A stretch of DNA of 64,000 nucleotides from Clarkia xantiana subsp. parviflora (GCA_036873135.1 JAPTYO010000015.1:10333683-10397682); one strand, 5' to 3'; positions 21,550 to 34,311 are shown, counted from the first letter of the stretch. The notes: generated from the letters alone by a model not told the origin. Numbers and translations are program-made.

Positions 21550-22074
21550 GGGTTAATAACTAAAAACTGTCCAGGTTTACCCTATGTTAAAATTAGGTAT
21601 TTGAAGTTTGAAATGGACTATTTCAAGTTTCATTTTTGTTGGAATTTGGTGTCTCTGCGCGTCTTTTCATCTCCATTCATTCATTTTAATCAACCCACCC
21701 ACTCACTCATAATCCATCACTCTTTACTTTTCACAAAATCGTCAAATTTCACCCAAAAATTGAACATTAAAAAAAAGTTTCTAGAAGAGTGGTGTGAAGC
21801 CATTTTCCATGGTTAACAGAGCGAGATTTACTTGTCCGGATGTGGCCAACTTCTTAGGTGACGGTCCCAGCAAGATGACGAGAAGGAAGTGTGTATGGGA
21901 GCTCGAATTTGACAGGCGGTTTAGTTGGAATTGACTTTTTTAAAGTAATCACATCGAGACACCACATTTTAACAAAATTGAAACCTTAGACACTACAGTT
22001 TAATATTTGAAACTTCATACACCTAATATTAACATAAGTCAGGTAAATTTTGGACAATTTTTTAGTTATTAACC
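21550..22074. mobile_element. MULE-type MITE, copy 1, 9-bp TSD
   Basis: Termini are GGGTTAATAACTAAAAACTGTCC and the near-complement ending GTTATTAACC, within long terminal inverted repeats of roughly 100 bp. The flanks 21541-21549 and 22075-22083 are both TTTTTTTTA. This 9-bp TSD is Mutator-like, although its low complexity makes it weak alone. Copies 2 and 3 confirm the ends. There is no transposase ORF, and the 105-codon frame inside is not conserved. Confidence 0.9.
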
Positions 22075-22442
22075 TTTTTTTTATTATCACGATAATAACC
22101 GTAGAGTTGAAAAGCTAGGGTTCGTGTAACATCTCTCTACACAAATGTGTACCACAAAGTTGGATTCAATTTATTTTAAATTTGTTCAACGTGTTTATGA
22201 ACTATTAAGACTTAGGACCTGATCTATCTAGAAATCAGAACGAAAAACCTTAAACCACTCACGAGACCTGTCTATATTTAATACCACATTCTGATATGAT
22301 GATTCAAATTTATATATAAATCTAATTAATCTTATTAGTTTTTATTTTATTCTTGATTACTTACTTATTCGGTTGAATGTATCAACATCACAACAAAATA
22401 CTTAGTATATATTACATATTATTATTAATAGTAGTACTTTTT

Positions 22443-22672
22443 GGATTTTTCTACCATGCTCTTGTAGCACCATGCTTTTACTTTTTTTAATACTATGGTG
22501 GACTTAATTGTAACATAAACAAAATTTTAAAAGTATGAAATTTTTTAACTACACCTAAGATGTGTATCATACTATTAATAATATCAATTTTCTTATGGGG
22601 TTCACCTTTAGTGCAATAGAAAAAAAAATAGTGGCAAAAGTATGGTGCTCCAAGAGCATGGTAGAAAGGTCC
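22443..22672. mobile_element. Short MULE-like MITE with 9-bp TSD
   Basis: The left end GGATTTTTCTACCATGCTCTT pairs with the complement of the right end AAGAGCATGGTAGAAAGGTCC, and the match extends through the GTGCTAC/GGAGCACC region for about 35 bp. GTACTTTTT flanks both sides (22434-22442 and 22673-22681). It has no coding capacity. Confidence 0.85.
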
Positions 22673-22870
22673 GTACTTTTTGGAGATTTATAAAGAGTAT
22701 GCGTTTTCGGAGCATCACCATGTCCTACTTTAGTTTCTCATAGTAATTTTTGTAAATATGTCATTTATATTAAATTAGTATACTATCATTGAAATATTTT
22801 CAAAAAAATTCATATATTTTCTAATTATTTTAGTCGTTGAATTCGTATTTAGTCAATATATATGATTGTC

Positions 22871-22899
22871 GCGTGTGCAAAGCATGCGCCTTTTACTAG
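22871..22899 (+). mobile_element. Possible Helitron 3' terminus
   Basis: A GC-rich hairpin (GCGTGTGC, loop, GCATGCGC) is followed by six bases and CTAG, then T. This is the canonical Helitron end (subterminal hairpin plus CTRR, inserted before T). The 5' TC end was not found, so the element's extent is unknown. Confidence 0.5.
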
Positions 22900-24001
22900 T
22901 ATATAATAAAAATATACAAATTATATAAATAGTCACAATAGTTAAACATACATAAATATAAAATATAAAATATAAAATTTAGTACTGCAAACTACATAAA
23001 TATAATTAATTGTTAAAATAGATACAATTTTCAATATTATATCCATGAAAATCTGCAATTTATTTTTATTTCTAAGGTTCAATTTCAACGATTTTATTTT
23101 TTTAAAAAATTTAACACTAAGCTCAACTTTTCTAACTCAATTTTTTACACGCGTAGTGCACGAGGTTAGCATCTAATTAAGATAATTGACATAATGAATG
23201 GCTGGATTGGAACAAATAGACTTTTCAGATGACAGACCAGACCTACAAAGCTAAAATTTTAAGAAATAAATTTTTACCCTTCAGACGGACTTTGGGTTTA
23301 TCCAATGTTATCAGAATAATATCAGATTGAGAAATGGACCCTCAAACGGTCTAGTTCGATGCAAATAATTCGATTTCATAGACTGATTTTTAGAAAACCG
23401 GTCGGTTTATAGTACATCGGTCGTGTCACCGGTCATAAGAGGAAAAAAATCTGAAATCCAAATGGGTAAAAAAATCTAAATCTAAATCCAAATCAGATCT
23501 CAAATCTAAATTTCCAAATGTAAATCCTAAATCTAAATTTTGAAATCAAATCATTCAAACAACCCCGATGAAATGGAAATGATGTGAAACGTGTTTATGT
23601 TGGACATGGAATTGAAGCTGTAGTCGTTCAGGAGCGTAGTTTCTGATTCCAGCAAGCTGCTGTCGCCTTGGAGATTTCACTAAAGAAGATTTTCTAAACC
23701 ATTATGTCGTCATCAAAGCTTCCAACCTCATCCGCGCCTTCGGGTTCGGATCCAGCAATTGATGCATGTAACATGAATCAACATCAAGTGATTGATGGAG
23801 GGAGGAGTCTCCGAAGAATACGACATCTCAAGTTCTGGAAGAGCGGTCGGACCGGGATGAAACCGGTTCTGATACACTGGGTTTATCTCGAAACGGTTTA
23901 GTGCAGTTCTCCGTATTTTGTGCGCTCCCGATTCTTCCTTCTTACACGCGCACATTTGAATTCTTACTTATACAACCATACATAAGAGGGCGGCCACTCA
24001 T
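22900..24001. other. Intergenic, no gene seen
   Basis: AT-rich DNA upstream of the kinesin gene. A 65-codon frame at 23704-23901 has no recognisable homology or splice context and is not called a gene. A few CCGGT-rich motifs near 23395-23440 look like transposon debris. Confidence 0.6.
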
Positions 24002-24441
24002 GTGAAGCCACGTTTCCACCCAACTTCAACTTTAGTTAGCCGTTGCAAAATCAAATCAAATCAAACCCAAAATTTTCTGCAACTTTCCACATTTCAAACA
24101 TTCGCAGCAGTTCCCACCTCCACACTCCACTCCCAAAGCGACTACCTTTCTGTAATCTCAGCTTCAGATTCTTCAAACGGAGACGAATTCTTAAAGAAAG
24201 AGGAAGAGGTCCCATTCTTAAGCTCATCTGCATTTGCGATTGAACCTTTCTTTAGATTCCTGCTTCCATCTAGGGTTTACTCAAAAAGAACCCCTTTCAC
24301 TGCTGAATCTCTAAGCGTAAGCTTCTTTCTTTCCAATCGATCTTCATTTTTTGTAGCATCTGTGTGTTTCTACTTCTTTTATTCGAGAATTGTCTAATTT
24401 TCCCAGTTTGACGTTGTTGCGTTGGTCCAGTAGAGAAGAAA
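24002..24441 (+). promoter_or_regulatory. Likely 5' UTR/promoter-proximal region of the kinesin-5 gene
   Basis: Pyrimidine-rich sequence precedes the kinesin start. An open 131-codon frame (24002-24397) is serine/phenylalanine-rich with no recognisable domain. It is best read as untranslated leader, possibly containing an intron. No clear TATA box was found. Confidence 0.4.
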
Positions 24442-27400
24442 ATGATGCACCTCACCCCCGATCAATTTAGGAAAGGTACGATAGGAGTAACACCATCTCC
24501 TAATCCATTTTTCACTCCACGGCCGGAGAAGAAGCGCGCGGATTATAGGTCGGTTGAATGGAATTCGAGCCGAGTGGACAGAGATAAAGAGTTGAATGTG
24601 CAGGTTCTTCTCCGATGCAGGTGAGTTGGGTTTTTGATTGTCTTCAGAATTTCGAACTGATATTACTACTTGAAGTTTGATTGAGTTGTGAATTATGGAC
24701 GGATGTTCAAATACTGGTAGCAATAATTATGAACAGTAGTTTTCAAAGCTCAGTGGGCAGAGACTAATTGATTATTATGTCAAGGAATTGAGCTGACGGT
24801 CAATTTACATTCACTTATATTCAGGCCACTAATTGATGAGGAGCAAAAGATGAATGTGTCCAAGGTGGTATCTTGTAATGAACATAGAAGAGAAGTCACT
24901 GTCATGCAGAGTTTAGCCAACAAGCAAGTTGATAGGGTTTTCACATTCGACAAGGTATTCCTCCTCTCTTTGGTCAATTTAACATCAGCCTTAATTGCTG
25001 GGCTAAACAATGCATTTTTTTCTCTCTTCTCCTTTTCAAGGTTTTTGGACCCAAAGCACAGCAAAGATCAATCTATGATCAAGCTATTTCACCGATTGTT
25101 AATGACGTTTTAGAGGGTTTCAACTGTACCATATTTGCCTATGGACAAACAGGCACTGGTAAGACATACACAATGGAGGGTGGGATGAGGAAAAAGGTAG
25201 AACATCTTATCTTTTACAGCTGGTTTGAGATTCTTTTAATTCTAGGTTTCTGATATTCTGATATCATATTTTTTACACATAGGGTACTGGGGAACTGCCT
25301 TCCGAGGCTGGTGTAATTCCACGAGCAGTTCGCCAAATTTTCGATACACTAGAGGGACAAAATGCTGATTACAGCATGAAAGTTACATTTCTGGAACTTT
25401 ACAATGAAGAAGTTACTGATTTACTAGCTTCAGAGGATTCACCAAGATCTTTAGAAGAGAAAACAAAGAGACCGATATCTCTGATGGAGGATGGCAAGGG
25501 TTGTGTTATTGTGAGGGGCCTCGAAGAAATGGCTGTCTATAGTGCAAACGAAATATACTCTCTCTTGGAACAAGGGGCATCTAAAAGACGAACAGCTGAT
25601 ACATTGTTAAACAAGCGCAGCAGGTAAACTTTTTTTTTTTTTTTTTTCATAAACCTTTGCTCATATTATATTTAGTTTCACTACTATTAGTATATCAAGT
25701 CTGTTATGATGTTTTTAAATTTCTTTTTCGCGAACTATAATTCTTGGTGCAGCCGCTCTCATTCAGTCTTTTCCATCACGGTTTACATAAAAGAATCTTC
25801 TGTTGGAGATGAAGAGCTCATAAAATGTGGAAAGCTCAATCTTGTAGATTTGGCTGGTTCGGAAAATATATCTCGCTCAGGCGCACGAGAGGTAAACAAG
25901 GTTTTATTGTACTTGTGTGTGTCATATGCAGTTCCTAGGCTGCTGATCTGTTGTTCATCCAAATCTGAGATTGTAAAAATGGCAGGTTATAACAAAAAGA
26001 GTGATTCAGAATGTTCTTAATGTTGTTTGTTTTCCAATGGAGATTTTTCCTTTTTTTTCCCGTGTTACACAAAAGTTGGTCTAACCGACAAGTTAACTTG
26101 CAGGGGCGTGCAAAAGAAGCTGGAGAGATTAATAAAAGCTTACTTACTTTGGGTCGGGTGATAAATGCACTAGTGGAACATTCTCCACATGTACCTTACA
26201 GGTTTAGTTCAGTAATGTTATCCATTTAAAATACTAATCTATTTGCTTAAATGCTGATATAGGTCTCCTTTCCACCAACTGATTATACAGGGACAGTAAG
26301 CTAACAAGACTATTGAGAGATTCTCTGGGAGGAAAAACAAAAACTTGCATCATCGCGACTATCTCTCCATCTGCGCATTCTGTGGAGGAAACTCTTAGCA
26401 CTTTGGATTACGCATATCGCGCGAAAAACATAAAAAATAAACCGGAGGTTTGTTTAACTGCTATAGTTTACCTCTTCTTGATTCTTTCTGTTTTTTTTTT
26501 CCCATTTTTTATTTATTAAAATTCTGTGCAGGCAAATCAAAAAATGTCAAAGACCGTCTTACTTAAGGATCTGTATGCAGAAATTGAGCGGTTGCGAGAA
26601 GGTTTGATTCTGTTCATGTGTATTATTTTGATAGCTGCATGTGTATGCAGTGGAACTACAACTTATTGGTTAATTGCAGATACTCGGGCTGCAAGAGAAA
26701 AGAATGGTGTGTATATACCAAATGATAGATATACTCAAGAAGAGATGGAAAAGAAGGTATATTTTTTCTTAATTTCCTAATTATTTTTGCGCTCTTCTGG
26801 AAGAAGGTTACTTCAAGTTATGTATTAGACAAAACTGAATATCAGAAAGAATCCTATCATTTGCTTCACCTTTCTTTTTTTCACCTCAGGTGAAGAATGA
26901 GAAGATAGAGCAATTGGAAAACAATATTGCTTCTTGCAAGAAGGTAAACTCCATACCACAATTGTCTTTTCTTTCTCAAATCAAATTACATGGTCATTTA
27001 ACATTGTATCTCCTTATATAGGAAATTGAAAAGTTCCGGGAGCTCTATCTAAGTGAGCAGGAGAAGAAATTGGATATTGACTGTGAGCTTAAGGAGTGCA
27101 AGGTGCTAAGTTATGCTTCTTTAGTAGCTATTTTTTGTATAAAGTTGTTATGCAAATCATTAATTACCAAAATTCTTTTACTTTCAGGTTGATTTGGAAA
27201 ATAGCAAAAAATTGTTGCTTGATCTTGAAGAACAACACAAGTTAACTCTCTCTGTACTGAAGGAAAAGGAGATTACTATCTCCAAGCTACATCAATCAGG
27301 TAACTTTACATGAACATTTAGAAACTTTTCTATTATTGATTATGTGATATGTCTCACCTTGAGGCAATGGTGGATGCGATAATTTGAAAATGAGGGTTTA

Positions 27401-30400
27401 ATTATATATGTATTTTTTAATTTTTTTTGAAGATATCATACCTAAGCAAAACTTTAACAAGTCACACCTTATATATATATTCAACAAGTTAATTTTATAA
27501 GATGATTTACAGATCTTTACATTTGAAAATGTTATATGAGAGTATCATTTGTGTGCTTTTAGAAAATGGTGGCATACACTTTGTTTCCCAAAGAAAAATA
27601 GGAGGCTAAATTTAGTCTTTACTCATCTGTAAAACAGAGAACTCACTGATCAACCGCGCAAAGGAGTTGAGTTCAGATCTACATTGTGCAGCTGAGGATA
27701 TAAGCTCATTGTTCATGAGATTAGGTAATTACTATTCGTATTTGAGTTGAATCATTTCCGTGCTTTTCATGGAGCTAAAAAACCCTTGTTTATTAGTGAT
27801 CTTTTTCTTGTTTTCTGGTCTTTTAATTGATGATTATGTGCAATATGCAGATCAGAAGAACCAAATGGCAGCGGAAAATCAGAATACCGTATTAACATTT
27901 GGATCTCAACTTGACCAGAGCTTGAAGAATCTACACAGAAGCATCTTAGGTTCAGTTTCGCATCAACAACAACAGATTAGATGCATGGAAGAACATGTCT
28001 CCTCATTTATTGCCCGTAAACAAGATGTAAGTAACTTAAACTTAATTGGTTCCTCTGTTTGATCTAGTGTAGTGACAGTCATATCTTCATTCAGGCAACG
28101 CAAGCTATGGAATCAAAGGTTGCCAAGATGATGGAGACATTTAATGTGGGGATTGACAATTTGAACAATCTTGCAAACTCCTTGCAAATGAACGCTTCCT
28201 CTGATATCGAGCAAATGCAATCTAAAGTAGTATCACAAACGATGGCTGTTGAAATGGTAGGAAATATAATAATGAATTTTCTCATTTGCTTAAATTTATA
28301 CATTATAAGATGTACATCTGACTTCGACTTGTGTTTCAGCTTATTGCAAATTTGGCACGGGAGGCCAGAAAGGTCATTGGAAACATCCAGGACTCTCTTA
28401 ATGAACAAAACAAACTATTAGCCTTTTCTGCTCGACAGCAAGAAGAAGTAGGATATTTTACTTTCCATGATTGATTTTCAGTCTTTACTGCTGCAATTTT
28501 ATAAAATCCCAGGATTAAACCACTGTGCTGTTCATTCTTGTAATATTCTTTGCAGGGATTAGCAAGAGGGTTACTTTCTGCTCAAGTAATGTCCAAGGCT
28601 ACTGTGGACTTTGCCAATGATTTGTATATCCATGCTTCTGATGTCATGACACTTCTTGAAGAAACCCAAGCAGAGAAGACTCAAAAAATAAAACATTTTG
28701 AGAAGATTTTCAAGGTAAGAATATATCAAGAAATACATGTAGGGCTAATTATTATTATTATTACTTAATTTTCTGGATGATATTGGTTATAGGAGGAAGC
28801 TGCAAGAGAGGAACAGCAAGCCGTGGAACAAATTACAGCAATTCTAGCAAACTTGACATGCAATAGATCTAAAATGGTTGATAAAAGACTGTTTTTCTCA
28901 AGTTAGATACTGTTGTGGACAGTAAATTTAATGTTTTATTGCTTGATTGACATTTAGGTGGCGGAAGAATCTCAGAGAATCCATGAGTCAAATACCCAAG
29001 AGACCCAGAGATTGCATAAAGAGATGGCCTACATGAAAAAGGTGTCACAAGATACCAGGAAAGATTTGATGGATTACATGATAAATGCGGAAAATGCTTT
29101 CACAGAAGATTTGTTTTCTGCAGCTGAATGCAGCGCAGTTATCAACGATTCACTTCAAGAATGGTAAATCGTTTAGATCTATTATCTTGCATACTATCCA
29201 ATATGAGATATTCCTAAAGAGTGGTAGGATATGGTCAGTTTCTTAATCCTATATTGCTGGTTTTTGCAAAGAACAATGCTAGGAAGTCTGAAACACAGTG
29301 AATGAATAAAATGGAGTCACCTTTTCTTTTCATGAAAAATGTATATATGTTTCACCTTCTCACTTGTTTCACTCTAAATTTCACACACCGTAACTTCTTT
29401 CCCGAAAAAAGTAATTTTTATTTTTCCACTTAATTTATATATTTTTGCCACTTTTCCACTTACTAGTTATGTTGCTCACTTTTTAATGAAGTGTTCAAAT
29501 GAGTGGATAGATGAGTAAAATGATTGATCAGTTCCTGTCTCATGCATGATTTCATTGTGTTTTTTTTTTTCATCGGACACAGTACAAATTTGGTGGACCA
29601 TTCATGCCGGCAGTGGGAGAACGCTGAATCTGCAATCTACCAACTTAACAGAAACAACATTCAAGAGATCGAATCGGCAGTAGAGTGAGTCCTTTATCCT
29701 CTTCTCTATTTACAGTTCTACTCTTTTAAGTTTATCTTTATTGTTTTTTTACATCAATTTTCATTTGACTTTACTGCATTCACAGTGCAAATGCCAGGTC
29801 AATTCATGTTCTTCACGAAGATTTCCTCTCAGCGTCTTCTGCAGTAGAGACAGACTTCAGTGTACGAGTGGATGATACATTTGCAGCTGTCCATGGTACA
29901 TTAAATAGTGCAGTTAGACTCAGCTTTACATAGATACATGTTTATAGAATGCGATAGTAAATCAAAATTTTACCCTGACAGATTCACTCGAGCAAGATCA
30001 TGACTGCAAGGAAAAACTAGATTCCATGTCTTCTGAGTGCATCGATCAGCTAAGACTTTTACAAGAAAATCATGGAGAGAACGTATCGAATATCCGAACC
30101 CACTCAGAGCAGTGCCTTGTCAAAGAGTATCAGGTAAAAAATAAAGTTACAAGCTAGGTATACCCATATTTACTGACAAAAAAAGAGGTATACCGTAGAG
30201 ATGTAGTTCATAATAATTCAATTACACTCTGCTTCAGTTTATGAAATAGTTCGAGTTTTGCAACAGTGTAAACCTTTGGTGAAATTTAGCGGAGAAGTTA
30301 AAAAAAATTACATCTTTAATAAGGTCATAAGTGATTGAGTGAGACATTTATCTGTTTCATGACATGGAAAGTTTTGTCTTTCCTTTTCTTCTTAATAATG

Positions 30401-30660
30401 AATAGAAGGGTTCTATTTTTACACTTAAGTTAACCCTCCTCATTGCTGACAATTGATTGCAGATCGATGAACAAATTGGTTCAACTCCGAAGAAAAGAGA
30501 CATCAATGTGCCAAGTTTAAAGTCCATTGAAGCGATGAGGATGTCCTTGGGCCAGGATTATCTCAGGGGAGAGGATACATCTGAGAGTAAGTTGAAAGCG
30601 AAGTCTCAGACAGACTCGGTTTCGCCTATCAGTAGAACTCCTTTTGCTGATATTAACTGA
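24442..30660 (+). CDS. Kinesin-5 (KIN-5/BimC) mitotic motor, 23 exons
   Basis: Plus-end-directed microtubule motor of the BimC class. Kinesin-5 tetramers crosslink and slide antiparallel microtubules in spindle and phragmoplast. Exons: 24442-24620, 24825-24954, 25041-25196, 25283-25623, 25753-25891, 26104-26201, 26291-26447, 26532-26601, 26680-26756, 26890-26943, 27022-27102, 27188-27299, 27638-27724, 27851-28026, 28095-28256, 28340-28447, 28556-28714, 28793-28876, 28958-29163, 29583-29684, 29786-29895, 29982-30133, 30463-30660. They total 3138 nt (1045 aa), all GT-AG and in frame. The motor domain is N-terminal: P-loop GQTGTGKT about residue 138, SSRSHS about 268, DLAGSE about 301. A coiled-coil stalk follows. 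The C-terminal STPKKRD near residue 987 matches the BimC-box Cdk-site context (TPxK). The sequence most resembles the plant KIN-5A/B/D group. The start is the ATG at 24442; a second Met follows immediately. Confidence 0.96.
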
Positions 30661-31138
30661 GTAGTAGAAGAAGCAATATGTTGTATTTTAATTGACTGTG
30701 TTAGCAAAATGCTATCTGGGCATTTTCTTAAAATGTTTGTCAATCATTGTTGCTGTTACTTACTGGTAAATGAATAATTTGCAATATATGTGGTTTAATC
30801 TCCATCTAGGCTCGAGTCCCTTTCCTAGGACTCAACCATGGCTAGCACATAATTGTTTTATTTTTCCCATTAATAACTATGTATTATTAGATTATTAATC
30901 ATCATAAGATAGTGCAGCGGTTCAATGCTTTGTCATCTATCTAGGTTCGAGCACTAAAAATGGAGTTCGAGGGTGCATCTAGATCTGGTGTTAGTTTGAG
31001 GACTAATTTTGACTTGACCCATAAATCAAGTACTAAAGTCGAAGTCGTTGAAATTAGGCCCACGAAATTCTTTAGAGGCCCACCAAAATCCTCTTTTCCA
31101 CGTGGACGGCCCAGATCACAGCTTCACGAACGACCATC
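30661..31138. other. Spacer between kinesin-5 and TDBD genes
   Basis: It should contain the kinesin 3' UTR and the promoter of the next gene. No separate gene is supported. Confidence 0.55.
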
Positions 31139-31663
31139 GTGCCGCGCACCATTTCCAATAACTTTCTTCTCCTCCTCCTCCCCTACAAAGTTCACAGGCG
31201 TTTCTGCTTCAAGTTAGATCTCGCCCGCGATCCCCGCTCGTACACTCTCCGGCGCATTCTCCCCCGGCGCCGCCGCCGCGACTCAGACTCTCTTCAGTCT
31301 CCTGCATCCTCAACGCTCTCCATCCTCACTGTGGATCGAGCTCTCTTCCCCTGCTGCTGCAGGTACATGATCCGTCGAGCATCAACTATAACTTTACAGC
31401 AGAGTCTTGCACTTCCCGTGTCGTCTCTCCGTGGAGAGATTAGTTTACTGTCGATATATAAAGAAGCATTGTTAAGATTGTTAGTTAAACAGCAAAGAAG
31501 CCTCTAGTTGCGTCGAGGGAACTCGTAGATGGACGTATTGCATGTTGTTTCCAGGATTAGGATTGGCATATTTTACGTGTACTAATGTTTTTTTGTTGTA
31601 CTCGATCAAGCTAAGCTGACCAATTCATGTTTGTTCTCAGTCTTTTGGCAGTTCCTCTATCGA

Positions 31664-31737
31664 ATGATTGGAGCAGTAGATCGATGATCGACTTGTTGTC
31701 TGTGGAGAAGACGGTGCTTCCGGACTTGTTTGGTTGA
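31664..31737 (+). promoter_or_regulatory. Two overlapping uORFs in the TDBD gene leader
   Basis: ATG at 31664 opens a 7-codon uORF (MIGAVDR) ending at 31687. Its stop overlaps the ATG of a 17-codon uORF (MIDLLSVEKTVLPDLFG, 31684-31737) as ATGA. Both precede the main ATG at 31770 in the same predicted leader exon (about 31641-31772). They could reduce or couple translation of the main frame; this is inference. Confidence 0.5.
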
Positions 31738-31769
31738 GTTTGAATTTCCAGTAGCAGATTTCAGAGAAA

Positions 31770-34311
31770 ATGGTATTTCTTAGTTCCTTTTTCTGCTTCT
31801 GATTAGTATCGGATTCCTCTTCTGGTAGAGGGTTTGGTTCGGTGTTGCATGCATGCTACTTCGGGATGCTCAGACTTCCAGTTAGAGCTATTGAAGTCTT
31901 GTAATATATATTATGTGTTGGTTGATGACTTTTTTAGCAGACTTATGATTAACTTTTTCGATTTTGTTGCTCAACTAATTTACGAAGCTACTGTAATCCA
32001 GTTAGTACTATTAAATTAAGCTACATACGTTTGAAATTTCCTATATATATATTAATATTTTTCATGTATAATGCTACTCTGTAGCGTACATTAAATTCTT
32101 ACACTGTTTAAAAACTTTGATCTAACTGAAACACAACCCCAGAGCAAAGATTACCTGCTAGCCAAGTACTAACTTATTGGATTGTACTTTTTTTACTTAT
32201 TGAGTTAGTACTTTCGCCTGAAAAAGGAAGTACTAACTGAATGGATATTGGATAAGTTAGGAGTTAGAACTTTTTTAGTGATTTTCTGGTCTCCACCCAA
32301 TATCTTTTTTTTCTTATTTTTTCCCTTTTAATTCTTAAATTCTGAACCATAGCATATTTTGAAACCTGAGTGTGTAGTTCTTAGTTCATAGATCACAGGT
32401 CATATTAATAATGTTTCCCCACACTGTTTACAGAGTCGGGATTTTTGGATGCCCAAGGAAGTTGGCAGCTTCCATGAAGGTGAGACTGAGCTGGCTTATG
32501 ATAATTCTTCCAGAGTAGAAGCCAAGCGCTCTCATCAGTGGTTTGTGGATGGTCCTGAAGAAAATTTCTTCCCTAGCAAGAAACAAGCACTAGAAATTCC
32601 AGCCAATAACAACTCATTTCTGGGACTGCTAAACTCAAATCTGTCTACATCTCCATGGAACATAGCTACTGCCTTTCACCCTCACTCCAGTCATTTTTCT
32701 GAACAGTTATTTGATAATGAAGCTCCAAGAACTGTTAACTATGGAGAGCAAAGCATCCCGTCAATTGGCACTGAAAATCTTAACGCGGGGGAAAAACTGC
32801 ATAGGAATCTTTTTCTTAATGATTCCTCATTTGCATTATCCATGTCCAGCATTTCAGATGATCATGTGTCAAGTCTAAACTATAATGGTGTCAGAAAAGT
32901 GAAGGTCAGTGAGGTTAAGGACTCTGAGCATATCATGCCTGTATCTATGGGACACTCCTACAATAGTATTGAGAGTAATGATGTGCTTCCTTCTAGTGTT
33001 GGGCAGCCTGTATCTATGGGACACTCCTACAACAGTATTGAGAGTAATGATGTGCTTCCTTCTAGTGTTGGACATGATGACACCATATCTCTGGGGAATG
33101 GTGGTGGCAAAGGAGGTAGGATGGTCATATCTATGGAAACACCAAGTGATACTGAAGGGAAGAATACACCGATGAGGCAACCATACCAAAAGGATGATAG
33201 CAACATGTCAATCAGTCATTCTATTTTGAAAGATGAAAATGGTATTACTGACCTAGTTCATAGCTATAGGGCCGATGATTCTAGCATAGCCATGAATAAT
33301 ATTAACAAAGGGAACCATGATCCTGTAAAAAGCAGCACTGGACACTTTTTTGGAAAAGGACAAAGCTCCATAATATCCTTCGGTGGTTATGATGACATTA
33401 CAAATCCCTCAGAATCTTACAACTATGAGTTGTTTATGGGCCAACATGCGTTGCAAACATCCAATACAATCAACGGAATCAGTGGTATTGATATGATCCA
33501 GCCAAACGCTGATGCATTTGCATATGCAAATGCTTCTCAGATCAGTTTATCTCGAACTGAAAGTAGTTCTAAGAAGAATGAGGAGCAGAGTGGTTCTAAG
33601 AGAATCACTTCTAACAACTTCCCTTCGAATGTGAAAAGCTTATTGTCAACTGGTATTTTGGATGGAGTTATTGTGAAGTACATGGCATGGCAAAAGGAGG
33701 TAATTCCATTGTTAAGCAATCTCTCTCCCTTTTGGTTTTTTCTCATGCATATATATGGTTACACTGATATATACTGATTCCTTGTATGTCAGAAGGAGCT
33801 TCGTGGTGTTATAAAAGGCACAGGATATTTATGTGGCTGTCAATCATGCAATTACAATAAGGTGTGCACACTTTAAGTTTACACATGCTTCTGCGGTGTG
33901 AACAATTTGGTTGATTCTAGAAATGTTGCTCTTATTGCAGATAATTAATGCATATGAACTTGAACGTCATGCTGGTTGCAAAACCAAACATCCAAATAAT
34001 CATATATACTTTGAGAATGGGAAGACGATTTATGGGGTCGTGCTAGAGTTAAGAAGCACTCCTCAGAATATGTTGTTTGACACCATGCAGACAATAACTG
34101 GTTCGCCAATCAACCAGAGGTCTTTCCAACTTTGGAAAGGTGAATAAAAAGTTTCGGCTAGACTCAACATTGATTTTCCATATCAAATACTTTGGTATAG
34201 TTTCATCCTTAACATGGTATTGTATTATACTTATTTTCAGATTCTTATTTAGCCGCAACAAGAGAACTTCAGCGTGTGTATGGAAAAGATGGTGAAGGCT
34301 CTTTTTTCTAA
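31770..34311 (+). CDS. TDBD (Tify-domain-binding domain) protein, putative transcription regulator
   Basis: Exons: 31770-31772 (ATG only), 32434-33699, 33793-33861, 33941-34139, 34241-34311. They total 1608 nt, 535 aa. The start is chosen because ATG ends a predicted exon followed by GTATTT, and the next exon, after TTTACAG, gives MSRDFWMPKEVG. Relatives begin with a similar short ...FWM(P/V)K leader. The long middle (residues 4-420) is serine/asparagine-rich and apparently disordered, with a 23-residue tandem duplication. The C-terminus holds the TDBD: GVIKGTGYLCGCQSCNYNK, ERHAGCKTKHPNNHIYF and GKTIYGVVLELRSTP (about residues 428-490), with Cys437, Cys439, Cys442 and Cys459, then LAATRELQRVYG. 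TDBDs occur in plant PHD-finger and NINJA-like nuclear proteins, where they bind tify/JAZ-type partners. No PHD finger is seen, and the exact role is unknown. Confidence 0.9.
32204..32239. repeat. Short hairpin in TDBD gene intron 1
   Basis: GTTAGTACTTTC and GGAAGTACTAAC form an inverted repeat around a short loop. It may be a remnant of a small foldback element. No TSD is evident. Confidence 0.4.
32938..33075 (+). repeat. In-frame 69-bp tandem duplication in the TDBD gene
   Basis: Two 69-bp units (32938-33006 and 33007-33075) encode two near-identical 23-residue blocks beginning PVSMGHSYNSIESNDVLPSS. They differ at very few bases, so the duplication looks recent. It preserves frame in the disordered region. 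Confidence 0.95.

Noticed and set aside
23704..23901. 65-codon ORF upstream of kinesin-5
   Set aside because: No recognisable domain, splice context or conserved neighbour. It is probably chance, partly within CCGGT-rich debris.
24002..24397. 131-codon ORF before the kinesin start
   Set aside because: Low-complexity Ser/Phe composition in a pyrimidine-rich leader. Best explained as 5' UTR.
29280..29420. Similarity between kinesin intron 19 and DNA near 36330-36420 (TTTCAC...TTTCACTCT motifs)
   Set aside because: Short, AT-rich and without inverted ends or TSD. Possibly a dispersed repeat, but too weak to annotate.
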